Source: Dromaius novaehollandiae
Taxonomy: Eukaryota > Chordata > Aves > Casuariiformes > Dromaiidae
Direction of reading: 5' to 3'
DNA: 64,000 bases
NCBI RefSeq assembly: GCF_036370855.1
Contig: NC_088099.1
Span: 138,983,017-139,047,016, forward strand
A program made the translations under genes and the position numbers. Shown here piece after piece: positions 1 to 13,400 of the stretch; positions within the stretch are counted from its first letter, which is position 1, and each line of letters begins with the position of its first letter. The notes beneath the pieces are model-generated. The model was given only the letters and a program-made list of their open reading frames with translations, did no database searches and was not told the origin of the DNA.

Positions 1-2041
1 GCAACTAAAAATACTGAGCAAGCTGCTAATTTCTCAAATGTTTGCTATTTGAGGACACAAACTCCTACCCAAAGTTTGTATTAAAAGGAAATGGAAGAAA
101 AATATTTTATTAAACAGTAGTTAACTCTTGATCTTCAGCAGTTGGAGGTCATGTTCTAGGAGCTGCGCTCAGGACAGAGATATGTGTGGAGGTGGGGGGA
201 GAATAGGAAAAAACCCACAAGTTGAGAAAGGAGATCCACAGAAAGGACAGCTTTGAAGAAAGTACACAGAGCAATTCTGTATGTCTGGTTGCGAAATTTT
301 TAGGAAGTGTGAGACCGGTGACTTTAATTCTTAAATGTGGAAGTGCAAATGTTGGCATCCACTGTATTAAGTTTGTGACCGTCTTATTGGCAACTACATT
401 AACTGGAAGCACTATTTCTTAATGGTTCCATTGACAACAATGCATCCTACAGTCATACTACTCAAGTAACAATGAATGATCCCAAAAGTCTATCATAACT
501 ACCTAATACACTGCAACATTTTCTTTTCCCCACCCCAAATCACCAAACATACTTGTGCATAGGCTATTCTAAACTGCAGCCTGGATGGTTGGCATTTCCC
601 CAGCTCATGACAACAATAATTTCACTTTGGTCAGAAAGATGGGTAAGACATTACAGCAGAGCTGATTAGAAGAAAGAAAAAATCCAATAAAATCCAAAGA
701 ATTTCACACGCTTCAAAGGTGAAGCAGTACAATATAGGGCAGGACTGCAATGAAGCAGCAACTTGCTATCTACTTCCCAAAAGCCAAGCTTGTGTATCTA
801 TATTCCTACTTCATTGATTTAAACTCCAATTCATACAGTACTTCCTGGTCAAGGTGTAAGACAATAACTACAGAGATCTATCAATGTATTGCCACTCTGC
901 TCAAATAAGGAGAATCAGGGATAAAGCAAGACAAGTTTTCAGATAACGGCAGAACATTTTTTTCCAGAGCCGTAAAGAATTATCTATTCTTTAAAAGCAA
1001 TATACACACTAAGTACAAAAATTATTAAAATAAAGCAACAAATTCAGTCCCTTAAGAAAACTGAGACTGAAAACAAATGCAGCTGTGTCATTATGGTACA
1101 AGATGATTTAGTCTAGACCAAAAGGGGACTAGAACTTCAGGACGCACACAAGAAGTTGAGTTTTCTTGTAGAAAAGATTATTCCTCAGTTTTAAACTCCT
1201 CTGTCAAAGCAATGTTTAAATATACTTGCAAGTGCATCATTTAAAATTTTGGTTTCCAAAACACTTACTTAAGATTTCCATTGGAGCTACTGCAATTCAG
1301 TGCATTAATATAACTAGAACAAATACCAAGATTTCAGGATAAAAATCCTTCTGACATGTTTATTGACATCCACTACAGCCAAATTTACTTGGAAATCTTA
1401 GACATTTTAAATGCGTTTTCCCACCAAATTGCCAAAAGTCAACAGATTCTGTAATGTACTAATCACTTAGGAGGGAAGGGAGCTGAGTTGCTAGATCACA
1501 GATTGACCATTTGTATCAACTTGCAAGAATAGCATCAAACAAAAGTGTTTTTTTGCTTACATTTTACTACAAACAAAAGTCCTGGAAAATTACATCATTA
1601 CAGCCAAATAGAAGCATTATTATTCCAGGAGTGCGCTTATACAAGAAATGCAAAGTTTGTCCTATGCAAAATAGCAAAAATTTACAACTACATTTAGACT
1701 ACCTTTTGAAACAAGCTATTCTTAAGAAAAAAAAAAGTGCTCAAGAAATTCAAAGTTCAACTTAAAAAACCACCCACACACTCACAATGGAAAAACACAA
1801 GTATGTGCACATGCCCCACTATATCCTAAGCAAAGAATTTTACAATTATTTGTTTTAATGTAAACAAACCTGTCATTCTCCATTTAGAAAACAGCATACT
1901 TTTCTCCCTAGCTTTAAGTTTGTCTTTGTGTATTTTTATACACCTAATGTCAACCTGCTTGTGAACTTGTTCTTGCTGACCTAAGGGAACTCTTCTGTAA
2001 AGGGGTTCCTGAATTCAGTCTGCTTTTGCAGAACAGAAACT
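1..2041. other. Left-edge non-coding DNA, SPIDR intron or 3' UTR of an alternative end
   Basis: I see no exon here. I looked on the minus strand for the next part of SPIDR (the region following EDD in the human protein) and did not find it. The sequence is AT-rich. On the minus strand, AATAAA-type signals occur near 1,358 and near 108. These could serve as polyadenylation sites if the stop-containing exon just to the right is a true terminal exon, but such hexamers are common by chance in AT-rich DNA. Confidence 0.4.
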
Positions 2042-2095
2042 TTAGTCATCTTCACTACCTTCTTCCATGTAAGGCTGTAATATTTCAACATAAAT
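2042..2095 (-). CDS. SPIDR: Candidate SPIDR exon 6 or alternative last exon, with an in-frame stop
   Basis: Read leftward, a good pyrimidine tract and AG acceptor (AG at 2,096-2,097) open a phase-0 exon, the phase that exon 5 requires. It encodes IYVEILQPYMEEGSEDD and then TAA at 2,042-2,044. Human SPIDR continues at this point with IEILEYSSDSEKEDD: with IEIL laid on VEIL, the final EDD falls in register. That is short but more than I would expect by chance. The stop means one of three things: a truncating alternative terminal exon, use of an internal donor (AAG|GTAGTG, making a 37-nt exon 2,059-2,095), or a lost donor or decayed exon. I could not find a following exon in the window. Chance similarity remains possible. 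Confidence 0.4.
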   Translation of the reverse strand: MYVEILQPYMEEGSEDD

Positions 2096-2997
2096 CTTAA
2101 TTAAACAAGAGAAAGAAGAAAGCATACATATGAAGCAGATACATGCACCTACACATACATTCCTCCTTGCCCCAAAACTGAACTCCACACCACTTCACAA
2201 CTCACTACACACACTCCACATACGCTCTGAGTTTAAAATACAGAACAAACATTTGCAGGATGTTCCGTAATCCTTCAAAGGTAAAGTTAGCTGCCACAAA
2301 ACATACTGCGCAAGATTAAGAGGGAAAAGTTTTAATGAGAAGAGCTTTCCTATACTCAAAAATTCAAAATTTAAGATAAATAACCCAAGAGGTTCTGCAG
2401 TTACTAGTGACACGATACTGACAAGCTAGGACTGACGATAGCAAAGCAGCGCCTTATTCAAGTCCTGAAAAGCACGTATGGAACGCAACAAAAAGTAAAG
2501 ATGGATCAGCCTAGCCTTTCTATTTCATTTGAGAACTGTTTAAAAAGCAGCACAGTGTAGGCAGAGGATTCAGAGAGTGTATTATTAATTATGTTTCTCT
2601 TAAAAACATCACAACTGCATTTAAGCACATGGGTTATGGAGATTATAATACTACCAAAGATCCCGGCCAAGACTGCGAAGACTGGGTGCATAAAGCTGGG
2701 CCTCTCTAAGGATACATCTACAGGGACGGTATGCAAACAGGCTGAAGCTTCCCCCCACACACACACTCCCCTTTTCCTTCTCCCCCTTCCCTTTTCCCTC
2801 CCTTCCTCTCTCCCTCCACATGTCAGGCTGGCCTGAGCTAGCACCACGGGGGAATGCACACTTCCACGGACAGCCCCATGACATAGGACCTAATGCCCCT
2901 GGAGAGCTTGCTAGCTCTCCAAGCAGACATACTTTAAGTCAGCAGTTCCTTCTCCCCTTCTCCTCTCTCCCCACCTCTTTCCTATTTACATTCATAT

Positions 2998-3004
<7 letters not shown>

Positions 3005-3028
<24 letters not shown>

Positions 3029-3050
3029 AAAAAATATATATATACATAAT
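3005..3050. repeat. AT-rich (TA)n microsatellite
   Basis: Alternating TA tract broken by a short A run in the middle, directly after a TTTAT-rich stretch. Simple repeat within SPIDR intron 5. Confidence 0.9.
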
Positions 3051-3669
3051 ATACAAAAATTTCTGAACAATTTTGTCAGTCACTGCCTCGCCCTGTTGTT
3101 TCCCTCCAACATTTGGGATTTTATCATGAATTTACAGCTGACTTAACATTTTTATTTTGCAGGGTTGTGGGATCTTTATTCTGGGTACTAATTTTTTCAC
3201 TTAAGCTGCTGCATGTTTCAAATTTTCTTGTGGTTTGGCATATCATTTCAGAGTTGTTTAGAAGACCTGGATATACATCTGAACACTAAAGGAAAATAAC
3301 TTCCAACCCTGGCCGAAAGAAGTACTGATGTCCAAAGAAATATGACGGACAACACAACACCACTTTGGTGGAGGCAGAAGAACACTGTTTGCTGTAACTG
3401 GCAATCACCACCAAAAGATTACTCATGACCAATGAAATAAAACCAATCATCAGAAGACTTCTAGTGAGAGAGACTTTAGAACACAACCCAGAATTCAGTA
3501 AATAAATAAATAAACTGCTCTCAGGAGATGTATAACTCTGGGGAAGTCCCTCTTTCAGATATAGAAGAGGAAAACATAGCTGTAATAAGAACCCAAGGAT
3601 CTACTTTAAAAAAAAGTGCATGAGGTTTATAAAGTACTGCCTGAACATGTGCACCTTCACAATAAAATA

Positions 3670-3785
3670 TGATCTAGTGGGGTAAGCATAGGACAATGAG
3701 TCAGAAAAGCCTGACATTTAAGACTAGATCTAACATAAATTCCTGTGGTTTTGGGATGCACTGTTTAAGACAAAATTTTCACAAG
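3670..3785 (+). repeat. MIR-like (CORE-SINE) fragment
   Basis: The stretch around GCATAGGACAATGAGTCAG and the following CTGTGGTTTTGGG resemble the tRNA-related 5' half of MIR-type SINEs of amniotes (gcataggactgtgagtcag ... ctgtgtgaccttggg). Diverged and without ends or target-site duplications. Called from remembered consensus only. Confidence 0.4.
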
Positions 3786-4689
3786 CGACTCTCAATTGTA
3801 TTTAGCAACATGGCTTTCAAACTTAGTTTTCACAGGTGCTTGACACTGACTCAAATTTAAAAATGCATAGCACAACTGATACTTAGCACCCAAGGGTGGA
3901 GAAAACAAAACTGAGAAACTTCTGCATTTGAATTTATCCTAGGCAGATGCTCAAATTTAAAGGACATTTGAAAACTTTCACTTAACTGTATAAACCTTTA
4001 AAATAAGAGAGTATTGATCATTCTCGACAACTTCAGAGAGACCACAGAAGAAACACTGTTAGTGTTCTATGCACTTAAAAACATAAGCTTATCTACAGCT
4101 ATAAAAGCTAAGACTTAGACTCCAAAAAGCATTTAGATGGCATTTAAACACCAAAGTCCAAGAGCTCTGTCACAAAATCCTCCAGTCCTCTCCCCTAAGC
4201 CTCTAGACAAACCCAGTATCTAGTATTTCAAGAGTTTCTTAAAGCACTGCTTCTGTGCATACCCAGATGCAATGCAAATCTGCTGGTCTCTTGTCTTATG
4301 TCACATTTAAGCTTGTGAGTACAAAGTTGGTACTTCTATACCTAAGCATCCGTAGAGGCTTGATTCAGTAGGTGTGTCAGCAGAGATTTCAACATATAGC
4401 ATGCAGTAAAAGCACTGCTTGCACCAAAAAGCATATCCATAGGTGTAAATGCTCACCTCTTCCATCATAGTCTAGATGTTTCAGCCTAAGCAGTAAGCAA
4501 CCAAAATTCTAGCAATATACTCTCTATCTTAAGAGAGTTTAAATTCCCCCCTCTCAGGAAAGCACCCAAACTGCCAAACAAGGCCATAAGGTCATTTCTA
4601 CCTTTCCCTTGAAGGCTGGGCCACTGTGAAGAAAGCACAAGATTCACAGGGTCTGAAGATCATAACTAACGAGTACTGTTATAAAAATA

Positions 4690-4770
4690 TATTCACTTGG
4701 AAGAGTAGGGCAGAACCGCCAGGCTTGAGTTCCAATCCCTGTTCCACATCAAACAAACATTAGATAAAAT
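4690..4770 (+). repeat. Possible MIR-like fragment with a B-box-like element
   Basis: AGTTCCAATCCC near 4,730 resembles the pol III B box (GGTTCRAATCC) of tRNA-derived SINEs, and the flanks weakly follow the MIR 5' region. No cloverleaf can be folded around it, so it is not a tRNA gene. Confidence 0.3.
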
Positions 4771-7002
4771 GCAGGAACACCAGAGAGCTTAAGTGTTCCT
4801 TGGTCCGGAGGACGGTAGCTGTGAATCCTGGTATTTAGCATTTAAGCTCTCCTGTTCATTGTATATAGAATGCAGGCATCTAATCTAAGTTTAATGGCAA
4901 TTATGCAGTCCAGGACGTGGATTCCTGTAACTCTGGCATGGTGGTAGGCTGCATCACAGAAATCAGTTCATTTATGTATCTGGCTCCAAACATATTGCAG
5001 CATTTTTTGGAAATCCACACTACTCCCAAAAAGCAAATCTCCAAAAGTCAATGCCAGTCGCAGCAAATATGCTATAATTCAGTCCTCCTTAGCCACCTAA
5101 CCAGATTTAAAATAGTGCAGTTTGGAATTTTACAATGACACAGCATGACCAAGCACAACTTAATTGGGTTTTCATTTGTTGGTTAGAAAAGTTCCTATTC
5201 ACTTCTGTACTTCCTCAATTCAGGCAGTGAAGAAATTCAAGCTGTGAAGACGATACTGGATTTTGCAATGCATTCAGGACTTCAGAAAAAAATTTAAAAT
5301 ACATCGAAGTGGCAGATAAGTTAGTACTCAATAGGAAGTTGTTCCGCCAAAGGAAATTGCAAATTTCAGTCAAAGAGGAAGATGGAGAGTAGAATTAACT
5401 AACTGTTCCAAAAACTTCAGAAAGCAGAACGGGTTTGTGAAGGCTATGTGAAGAAACTACATGCAACCACAAGAAGCCGCTGCATTTAGGAATATGTAAA
5501 TATCTTAAGAATGTATCTCCAATTAAAAGCAAAACATCAAAAATCTCCCATCGAGTTGTGCTCGTTTCTGGAAGGACATAATTGAGATACTCTAACAGTT
5601 GTCACATTTGAACCTACTTATCAGTTGGACAGGCTAGAGGCATACACCTAGAACTGTCTCACTAATACAAGGATATTTATATTATGCCTCTATTAAGAGA
5701 TCATGGGATATATAACAAATGTATTTAAAAACAGAGCACTTGGGGGTGCGTGCATGCGCATGTGTGTGTATATAAGTTTTCACTATCACTCACAACTTTG
5801 TATCATTCAAGCAAGTATCTAGCCTTCTCTAAGATCAGGGATTATTTCAATCCACTTTCAGCTAGCAGCAAAGCAACTGGTAACGTTATTTGGGCAATCA
5901 ACCCATCTAGCTTGACCTATACTCATATCCAGTGCATAGACTGTGGATGTCTGACCTCAATCACAGACAAAGCAGTGGGCTACACACGTTTTTCTAGCCC
6001 ATTCTTACATCTTATTAGAAAATGTTCCTCTACAGCTGGGCAAGACATGCATATTTGTAGGGTTATTTAAACCAACATTTAGGTACAAAAGCTACTGAAT
6101 GAAGACTATCTTCTCTAGTACCTGGCCAGCAACAGAGACTTACTTTGCCCTTCATACACCAAAGCACCCACTTCAAGCAATTCCACAAGCTGTGTTCAGC
6201 TATAACGATGTATATATATACACAGGATAAGTAAAAATTTTCCAACTGCCTTCTTGATATACCTGAATATAACTAGGAATGTGCACAGTTCACAGATGCA
6301 GCTTTTGCTTTAATACTGTGATAGCGTGGGCCTGGCACAATTACATCATATGAATTACCTTGGCAGTCAGGAGCTCAAGGCCAAGCCCTCAGCAACTGTG
6401 CTGAATGCAGTTGTCTGCACATTTTTACAAAGGCTTTCCCATTTACTATGTTTGTTTTAATTTATTGCCCTTATCTTAATGCTATACCAACATCTCTACG
6501 CAAAGTTTGTATACTCAGTAAGTTGTGAGAAAACATGAAGTAACAGGCAACCAACTCTATCCTTGTCAAGACCATTCTGAAAATACAAATCTTGAGGTTT
6601 TTCACTCCAGATGGAATAAAACTGGACAATAAATAATTAAGCCCGAAAACCCTGTCTAGCGTAAGAGGTCACACGCATGTTCTTAGAACCACAGGTCTGC
6701 TTGTTTCAGGCTTCTGGGCCTTTCAGTTTGAGATCAGTTTTTACAACACAACCTTCAGGTTCTTTCTAACCCTCTAAAATAGTATTCTTGGCCATTTTCT
6801 ATTCTCCCAACCACATTTAACCTTTTAGCCCCAAACGAACCTATTGTACTTAAGGAAATGACAAAAAACAAACTGTATGTACCTCCTTGCTAAATCCATA
6901 CACCTGGCTCTATTTGGCAGACTGCCATTCTGATTCTGCCTTCTTCACTAAATGGTATCTGTCCCTTCCTCTCTTCCATTTTCTTCACATGAAAAAAAAC
7001 CC

Positions 7003-7050
7003 TAAATATACATACATACGCACACACACATATATATGTATATATATAAA
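7003..7050. repeat. Compound (CATA)n/(CA)n/(TA)n microsatellite
   Basis: CATACATACG-CACACACACA followed by TATATATG-TATATATATA. Likely polymorphic simple repeat in intron 5. Confidence 0.9.
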
Positions 7051-10000
7051 ACAGGCAGAGCAGAAATAAATACTGGAAGCTACTGTATTTCACACCAGAG
7101 CAAAAGATTTTTTTTTTTTTAAATAGCTGCTAGTTTAAGCAAGGTCTGCAAGTAACAACACTTATCAGGCTTTATTAAAATGACAGGATTAACACAGCAG
7201 GGAAAGTTGTAAGCTACAAAACTGATGTGTTAGTTGTAACACTACATTTTTCCTATCTTGAGGCTGAACACCAGTATGCCAGAAATTTGAGAACTGCATT
7301 TATTTTGCATAAAATGGAATAGACAGCTGCCAGGCTGTGCCTTTGCGAGGATGTGAGGGCAAACTCACCTACATCACTGTTTAGGGAAAGAGAGGATTTC
7401 TAGCCGCCATGCCTCTCTGCACCACACACTGAACAAGTTGCTTTCCACACCCACCAGCCTCCCAGAAGTTTAGGTAGCCTAGATGTACTAAAAACTTCTC
7501 CCCACATCTTCAGAGCCACATCCACCTCCAAACCTCTCTTGCTCTAAATATTGCGGCATTCTTGATTCCTATCTGACTACCACTGGCCATTGCTTGTCTT
7601 CAGCAGGGTAATTAAGAAAAAAGCATTAGCATACTGAAAACGCAAGAGCAGAAAAAAATCCACTGAAGGTTGGCAAAATGGTGATCAAATAGAATAAGAG
7701 AAAAAATGATAGCGTCTCTGCAGATTTTGAGGCAGAAAAAGGAATTTACAGTAACATGACTCTCTCCGTCTTACTCTCACCTTCCCTCTCCCAAAAATAA
7801 TGGAGCCATTTATACTACTGCATAGTGGCTTTAGTATGCGGAGTGATTAAAGGTGATGACAATGACTACAGGCCATACTATGCATCTTTAGAGGCTTTTC
7901 AGTTTAACACTGAGGGGCCAAATGGGGCTACTGTATATCTAAAATATTTTAGTCTGATTAAAGGTGTAATTATATAGTTAGTCATAATAGCTGCCATACT
8001 TTAAAGAAACCCACCTCTCCTTCAGGGGAAGGGAAGGAAATTATGCTACTTTATTCATCCAAACACACTCTCGGTTAAATTCAAATACTAGATAAATACA
8101 GTGACACACAGCCACAAACACTTAGTAATCCGAGACAGAACAGGGAGATGAATCTTTTAACCTATAATCATAGCAAAGGCAAACTAAATCTTATGATTAA
8201 GAGTTTTGTCATATCTATGCAGGTATCAGTGGAGGCTGTGTGTTTTCTCCTCAACTGTCATAAGAAATTCATGCTGTCTTTAAGGCCTTCTAGATATGAG
8301 CAAAGACACTGCAAATACGGGGTGTGACACAGTGCTTAACAGATTTACTTGTTAGTATGATTAGTGTTCAGGATACGTACAGAAGTTCTCTGGGCATCCA
8401 CATATCCCTTGTGCAGAGTATTCTGGCTCCGAGAATCTTATTCAATGCAAACCAAACAGAAAAGCATCTTTTCCTTCCTCTTACTGTGTTCTCAACTCTG
8501 CAACAGATTTGCTCTGTTACTGTTACCTTCAGCAAATCATCACTCTAGGTCCACAGGAATAATTATTTTTGTATAATAGGGGTTTTTCTTGGTTTAGGTT
8601 ACCTTTCAAAGAAACAGCAGTTGACCTAAAATAGCTGCTAATATTGATATATAAGAAAAAATGGAAAGAATTTCTGTATGTATAACCATCACTTACATTA
8701 ACACTTCTAATTACATGGGGGAGAGGGAGAAAAAGAAACGTACAATAGACAAGTTATAGGCTTTTTTCCCAGTTTTTCACTGACACTCTGGAAGTACAAT
8801 TTTAACACCACCAAAGCACTTTAGAAATCCTTCTACAGTAAGTTCTGTCTGGAGACCCTCCAGGACATTCAGTTTCCTGAGAAGACTAATTCAGACGTAA
8901 TATAGAACTGGTTCACTTGAACCTGAATGAGGTGAGCCAGGGTCTATGCAACATCTTGATCCACAGCAGTGCCAGCCTCCAAACTGAACAACAGAATTGG
9001 GTTGGAACCCACTTCTTCCAGGGAGAAAGAAAGGGGAAGGGGAGGAAATATAGGAGACAAAGCATCACCCTTGCCAGTAAAATTTCCAGTTTTCCATACT
9101 GACACTTATCCTCCCTGGAAACTCCACTTCTGATATATTTGGAGTATTTGACGTGTATGGAATCTATTGAATTTTACTGCTTAGCCTCCTTTTTTTTTTC
9201 CTTTTTTCTTTTTTTTAAGCATTGGTGTTAGAATTTTTGAATATTTTATAGCTTGAAGACTGAACACACTCCCCACACTAAAGCACTTGATGAGGGAGAG
9301 AGCTCACCAAGACCCAGGAGATGCACCACATTCCACAGTGTTTGCTAGATAACAGTAGTGTAAATCATCTTGACAAATATATGTGTGCATTTTTTAATCC
9401 TCATCCTTTGCCCAACCTAACTCCAGTGATCAAGTCCCAAGAATGTTATAGGTTTGGCCATCAAAATTTTTTTCTAAGCGCTTTTTCATGTGATCCAGTA
9501 GTTCTATTCCTACACTTTAAATTTAGTATCTTTTACAATATCAACTGCTATTCTTTAAGTTTTTCATACTTGATAATGGAGGGATGAAAATATCAATGAA
9601 AATATAAAAGTAAATTTTATCTTGCATCAGCAGAGCTATGTAACAAACACACAGATCAAGATATGGTATAAAGCAATAAAAATTACAAAACACCACATAC
9701 AATAGTTTTATGGGAAAGAATTCTTTTCCACATTTTACATCATTTCCTCCCCCTCCACACACATCCCCAATTTGGGTGAGTGGGGGTAGGAAGCAAAAGA
9801 GTTTTTTGTTTCTTTTCATTTTGCCCTGAAACATGCTTTAAGTAATTGCAAGTGAGTGACACCTAGTGATGAACACAAATCTGATTATCCTCCGCTCTCC
9901 CACACAGAGAAGATAAGCTGGCAAGCACCAACAGGTAACTCAAGAGTGGGTGTTGAATCATGGGAACCTGACATTACTATGTTTCTCTCCCTTAAAAACC

Positions 10001-10409
10001 AAACATCAAGTGAGCCAAGACCTAGAAACCTGATGCACAGCTAAAAAAGAAAAAAATAAAATAAAAAAGCTAATATGGCCAAATAAGAAAGATGGTTCAA
10101 ATAGATCTAAATTATGACCTGCAAATTCACTTCTCCATTCTCTTTAATATTCATGCTTTCTCTCTAGAAACACCAGATCGTCCCAGAGAGCTCATTCTTG
10201 ATTAAAAAAAAAAAATCACAGAAGCAAAAGGGAAGAATCAGTTTCTCATCAGATACTAAAATATCAACAGTTGTCTTAGAGATCGCTTACTGATGTCTCT
10301 GGCGTTATAACTACTGTCCTGTTGTAAGGATTTTATGAGATTGTCAAAAGACTCTTATTTTGCCAGTAGTTCCAAAATTATTGCTCACAGAGCAGTTACT
10401 GGAAGTGAA

Positions 10410-10428
10410 GGGGAGGGGAGGGGAGGGG
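10410..10428 (+). repeat. (GGGGA)n tract, G-quadruplex-capable
   Basis: Four runs of four Gs separated by single As (10,410-10,413, 10,415-10,418, 10,420-10,423, 10,425-10,428). It fits the four-run G4 pattern on the plus strand, which is the antisense strand for SPIDR, so the SPIDR pre-mRNA would be C-rich here. Confidence 0.8.
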
Positions 10429-13400
10429 ATCTAGTGTGATTTGTGGTAGGGTTACAGGAAGGAAAAGTATGCTACTATGCAAAGTAGCAACAACACAGTC
10501 CCCTGAAAAGGAAGCTGGAATAAAGAGACCAAGAAAACCGATCTGACTTTTCAACACCATGATACAGGACAATTCCCGTAAATGGGAAGCTCACCCTGAA
10601 GAAGGGATGTCTTCATTAATACATTTTTAACAGCAGCCCAAACCCCACAGGACTAAGAGAACAAAGTGCAAACTTCTTTAGGGAAGGGAAGCAATTAAAC
10701 TACCACAGTCATTGAAGCTTTCATGCACTACATGCCCCTTTATCTATTTTTGTCGTGAGCAGGATTTTGTCACTAGAAACTCAGGAGTAGCTCCCACTTC
10801 AAAGACAGAAATATACACTGTGACTACAACTTGTCACAAGGACAGGGGTCAAAAAAAGTCAGTAGACAGAGGAAAAGAGAGAATACTAAACACATCACAA
10901 CTTGCAGATCATCTTTTCTCCTCCAGAAACCCACGACCATCTCATTTGCTCTCCTCATAGCTTCATGTACGGTTTTAAAATCTCTATTCCAAAGTTAAAG
11001 CAAAGTCAAAAGCCCTGACAATTTAAAGCCCCGAAATCCCAAGCTCATTGGAAAACTAGCACAAGAGAGCCACCTATCATGTGAAGACAGGACTGACATT
11101 GCTCACAGAGGGAGAGAGTACACTGAAACTTATTTGAATGAACTTGACCCAGCTTGGCCTCAGGCCAGCACTCAACGTCACTAAATGACTTAACAGAACA
11201 CAGTGTTCTTGGCACAGGCACAAAAATGTGTTGAAATCCATGCGGGAGAGAGGGGAAAAAAAAGTCAGTATATGTTTCAAATTAATAAAGGAAAAATGGT
11301 AATAAAAAGGTAATAAACATAAAGACAGTATTGGACATTTTAAAATACAGCTGATGCATTTTTTTCCATAAATTATTTGCATCTTTCGATACTCCTTCAT
11401 TCACCAAAGTGAAGTGTATGGAGAGCTCTCCCTGTGAGAAGCCCTTCCCTGTCCAAATCCCAGCCTACGCGCTCTCCCTCTCACCTCTCCCAGCGCTGTA
11501 CCTGGAAAATTCCAGCACACCTTTCGGCTAGTGAGCGAAGGGAGGGACAAGCTGTAAAGCCGAAACTCCTTATGACTCACTTCCTCTTCAGACCTTCAAG
11601 TAAAGGCGACACTGTAGGAATCTCATGCAATACTTCTATATGGGATAATCTGTTATAAAGTTATGTCATTCATAAATGGATTATGTTAACTCTCTGCCAT
11701 GAGATGAAAAGCAAACAAGTAGGAGGACAGGCAAAATAAACTTAATGAACTGTGAACTTGATGTACTTCCTCTATAATAACATATGGCTATTATCTCTCT
11801 TTTCCCTATTTCCGCCCCCTGGGATTTCCCCCTCTATCTCTTCAAAGCCTAATCTCCAGTCCCTTTTCCACCTCCCTTCTGTTATCCCTTCTTCTGTCTC
11901 TCATATCCTACCCTCCTTTTCAGTGAATGATCGAGATATTTGACTTCTGTAGGCACAGAATCAAAACCACCTGCAGATACATGCTGAGAGGGCCTTCTCC
12001 ATTCAGTCACTTATTTAGGGTTCACTCCTGCCTTCTGCGATCCCAGCAGTATCCTCACAGCGCAAGCCTCCAGCAACACCCTCCAGCCAGGCCACAAGCA
12101 CCAAAGGCAGGAAGATGGACCTAGTTTCATTCTCGTAACCTTCTGCGCACACGTACTCAGCCTAGCATGCAATCCGAGCAGTTAGGCAGATATGCAGGAG
12201 ACAGTACGGAAAGCATGCTCCCCACCTGGACAGCCCAAAGAAGCTACTTCAATCATATCAGCGCAAAACTGAAAAGTAACAGCAGTTAACAGCCAATCTA
12301 GTGCTCTACCACCCCTCAGCCACCTGCTGAAGGGAGACAACATTTTTATGTAGTTACAGTTCCCCTAACAACGCACGCAACACCTGCATCTGGGAGATGG
12401 TCCATGTCTGTGTCCAGTCCTTCCAACACTGGGAACCTGTGTTACATATGACAGTTGCACTGTTTTGTTTTGTTTTTTTTTTTTATCCTAAGTACTACAA
12501 ACTGCAAGCTACTATTATGATTATAAAAATAAACTACCTGCTAACCAAAGAAATGATAAAACTTGCATGAGAAGTAATTAGCTCCCTGTTTAGTATCACA
12601 GAATATCCTTTCGGAAGTCCTTTTCTTCCAACCAGAACCCTGCTCGTGTCTTACAAATTAAACTATTAGCTCCAATATGATAACATTTGGGAAAACAAGT
12701 CTGCTTTGATGCCCTAAGGATGAGGAAATAACAGGAAAGAAATCACATCCTTGAGGTGTTATGGATATAGTTTTTTTTGATTGCTCAAAATCAAATTTTA
12801 CAAATACTCATTTTCTGATTAACTGTATCCTAAAGGAAAAGAAAACCCTAGAGAGATATGAAAAATACAGTTCTTATGCCATTTTCTTTCACTTCTGTGT
12901 GGGATATCCTAAAGACACATTCACATAGGGGGGAAAAAAAACCCAAACAAATGTTGATCAGGACAAAGTAGAGGATGGGACTACTTAAAGAATAAATAAT
13001 TAAAAAGCTTGCTATCAACAATTAATTATCACTTGACAGGACCACGTGAGCATACGTATTTCACAGAGCAAGGGAAGCAACAGGAGAGAGAATCATTCCT
13101 AATCTCCTGTTTCTAGGATAGTCAGACTGCAGAATGAAGAGGGCACCTAAAAACACAGCAGAGAGAAAGTGAATTCAGAGTTAGATAAGTTTCAGGAAGG
13201 AAAGGAATTCAAATAAAAAAGTATGCAGATTGCTAAAAATGACAGGCATTTCATATCGAGCCATGTAAGTTTCTGATGATAGGCCTTGACTTGGTAGACT
13301 ATCTTTAAAAATCCCTATGGGAGGAGCAGAAAGATTTTAAGATTTACTTAACAAAGATGTGTGGCATTCACTCTGTATGCATTTAATGTCAAAGCCGTTA

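Noticed and set aside
149..422. Overlapping frames at the left edge as the next SPIDR exon
   Set aside because: Neither strand gives the residues expected after the EDD region of SPIDR, and no fitting acceptor or donor was seen.
4700..4770. tRNA gene, from a B-box-like element
   Set aside because: No A box at the right distance and no acceptor or anticodon stem. A SINE remnant explains it better.
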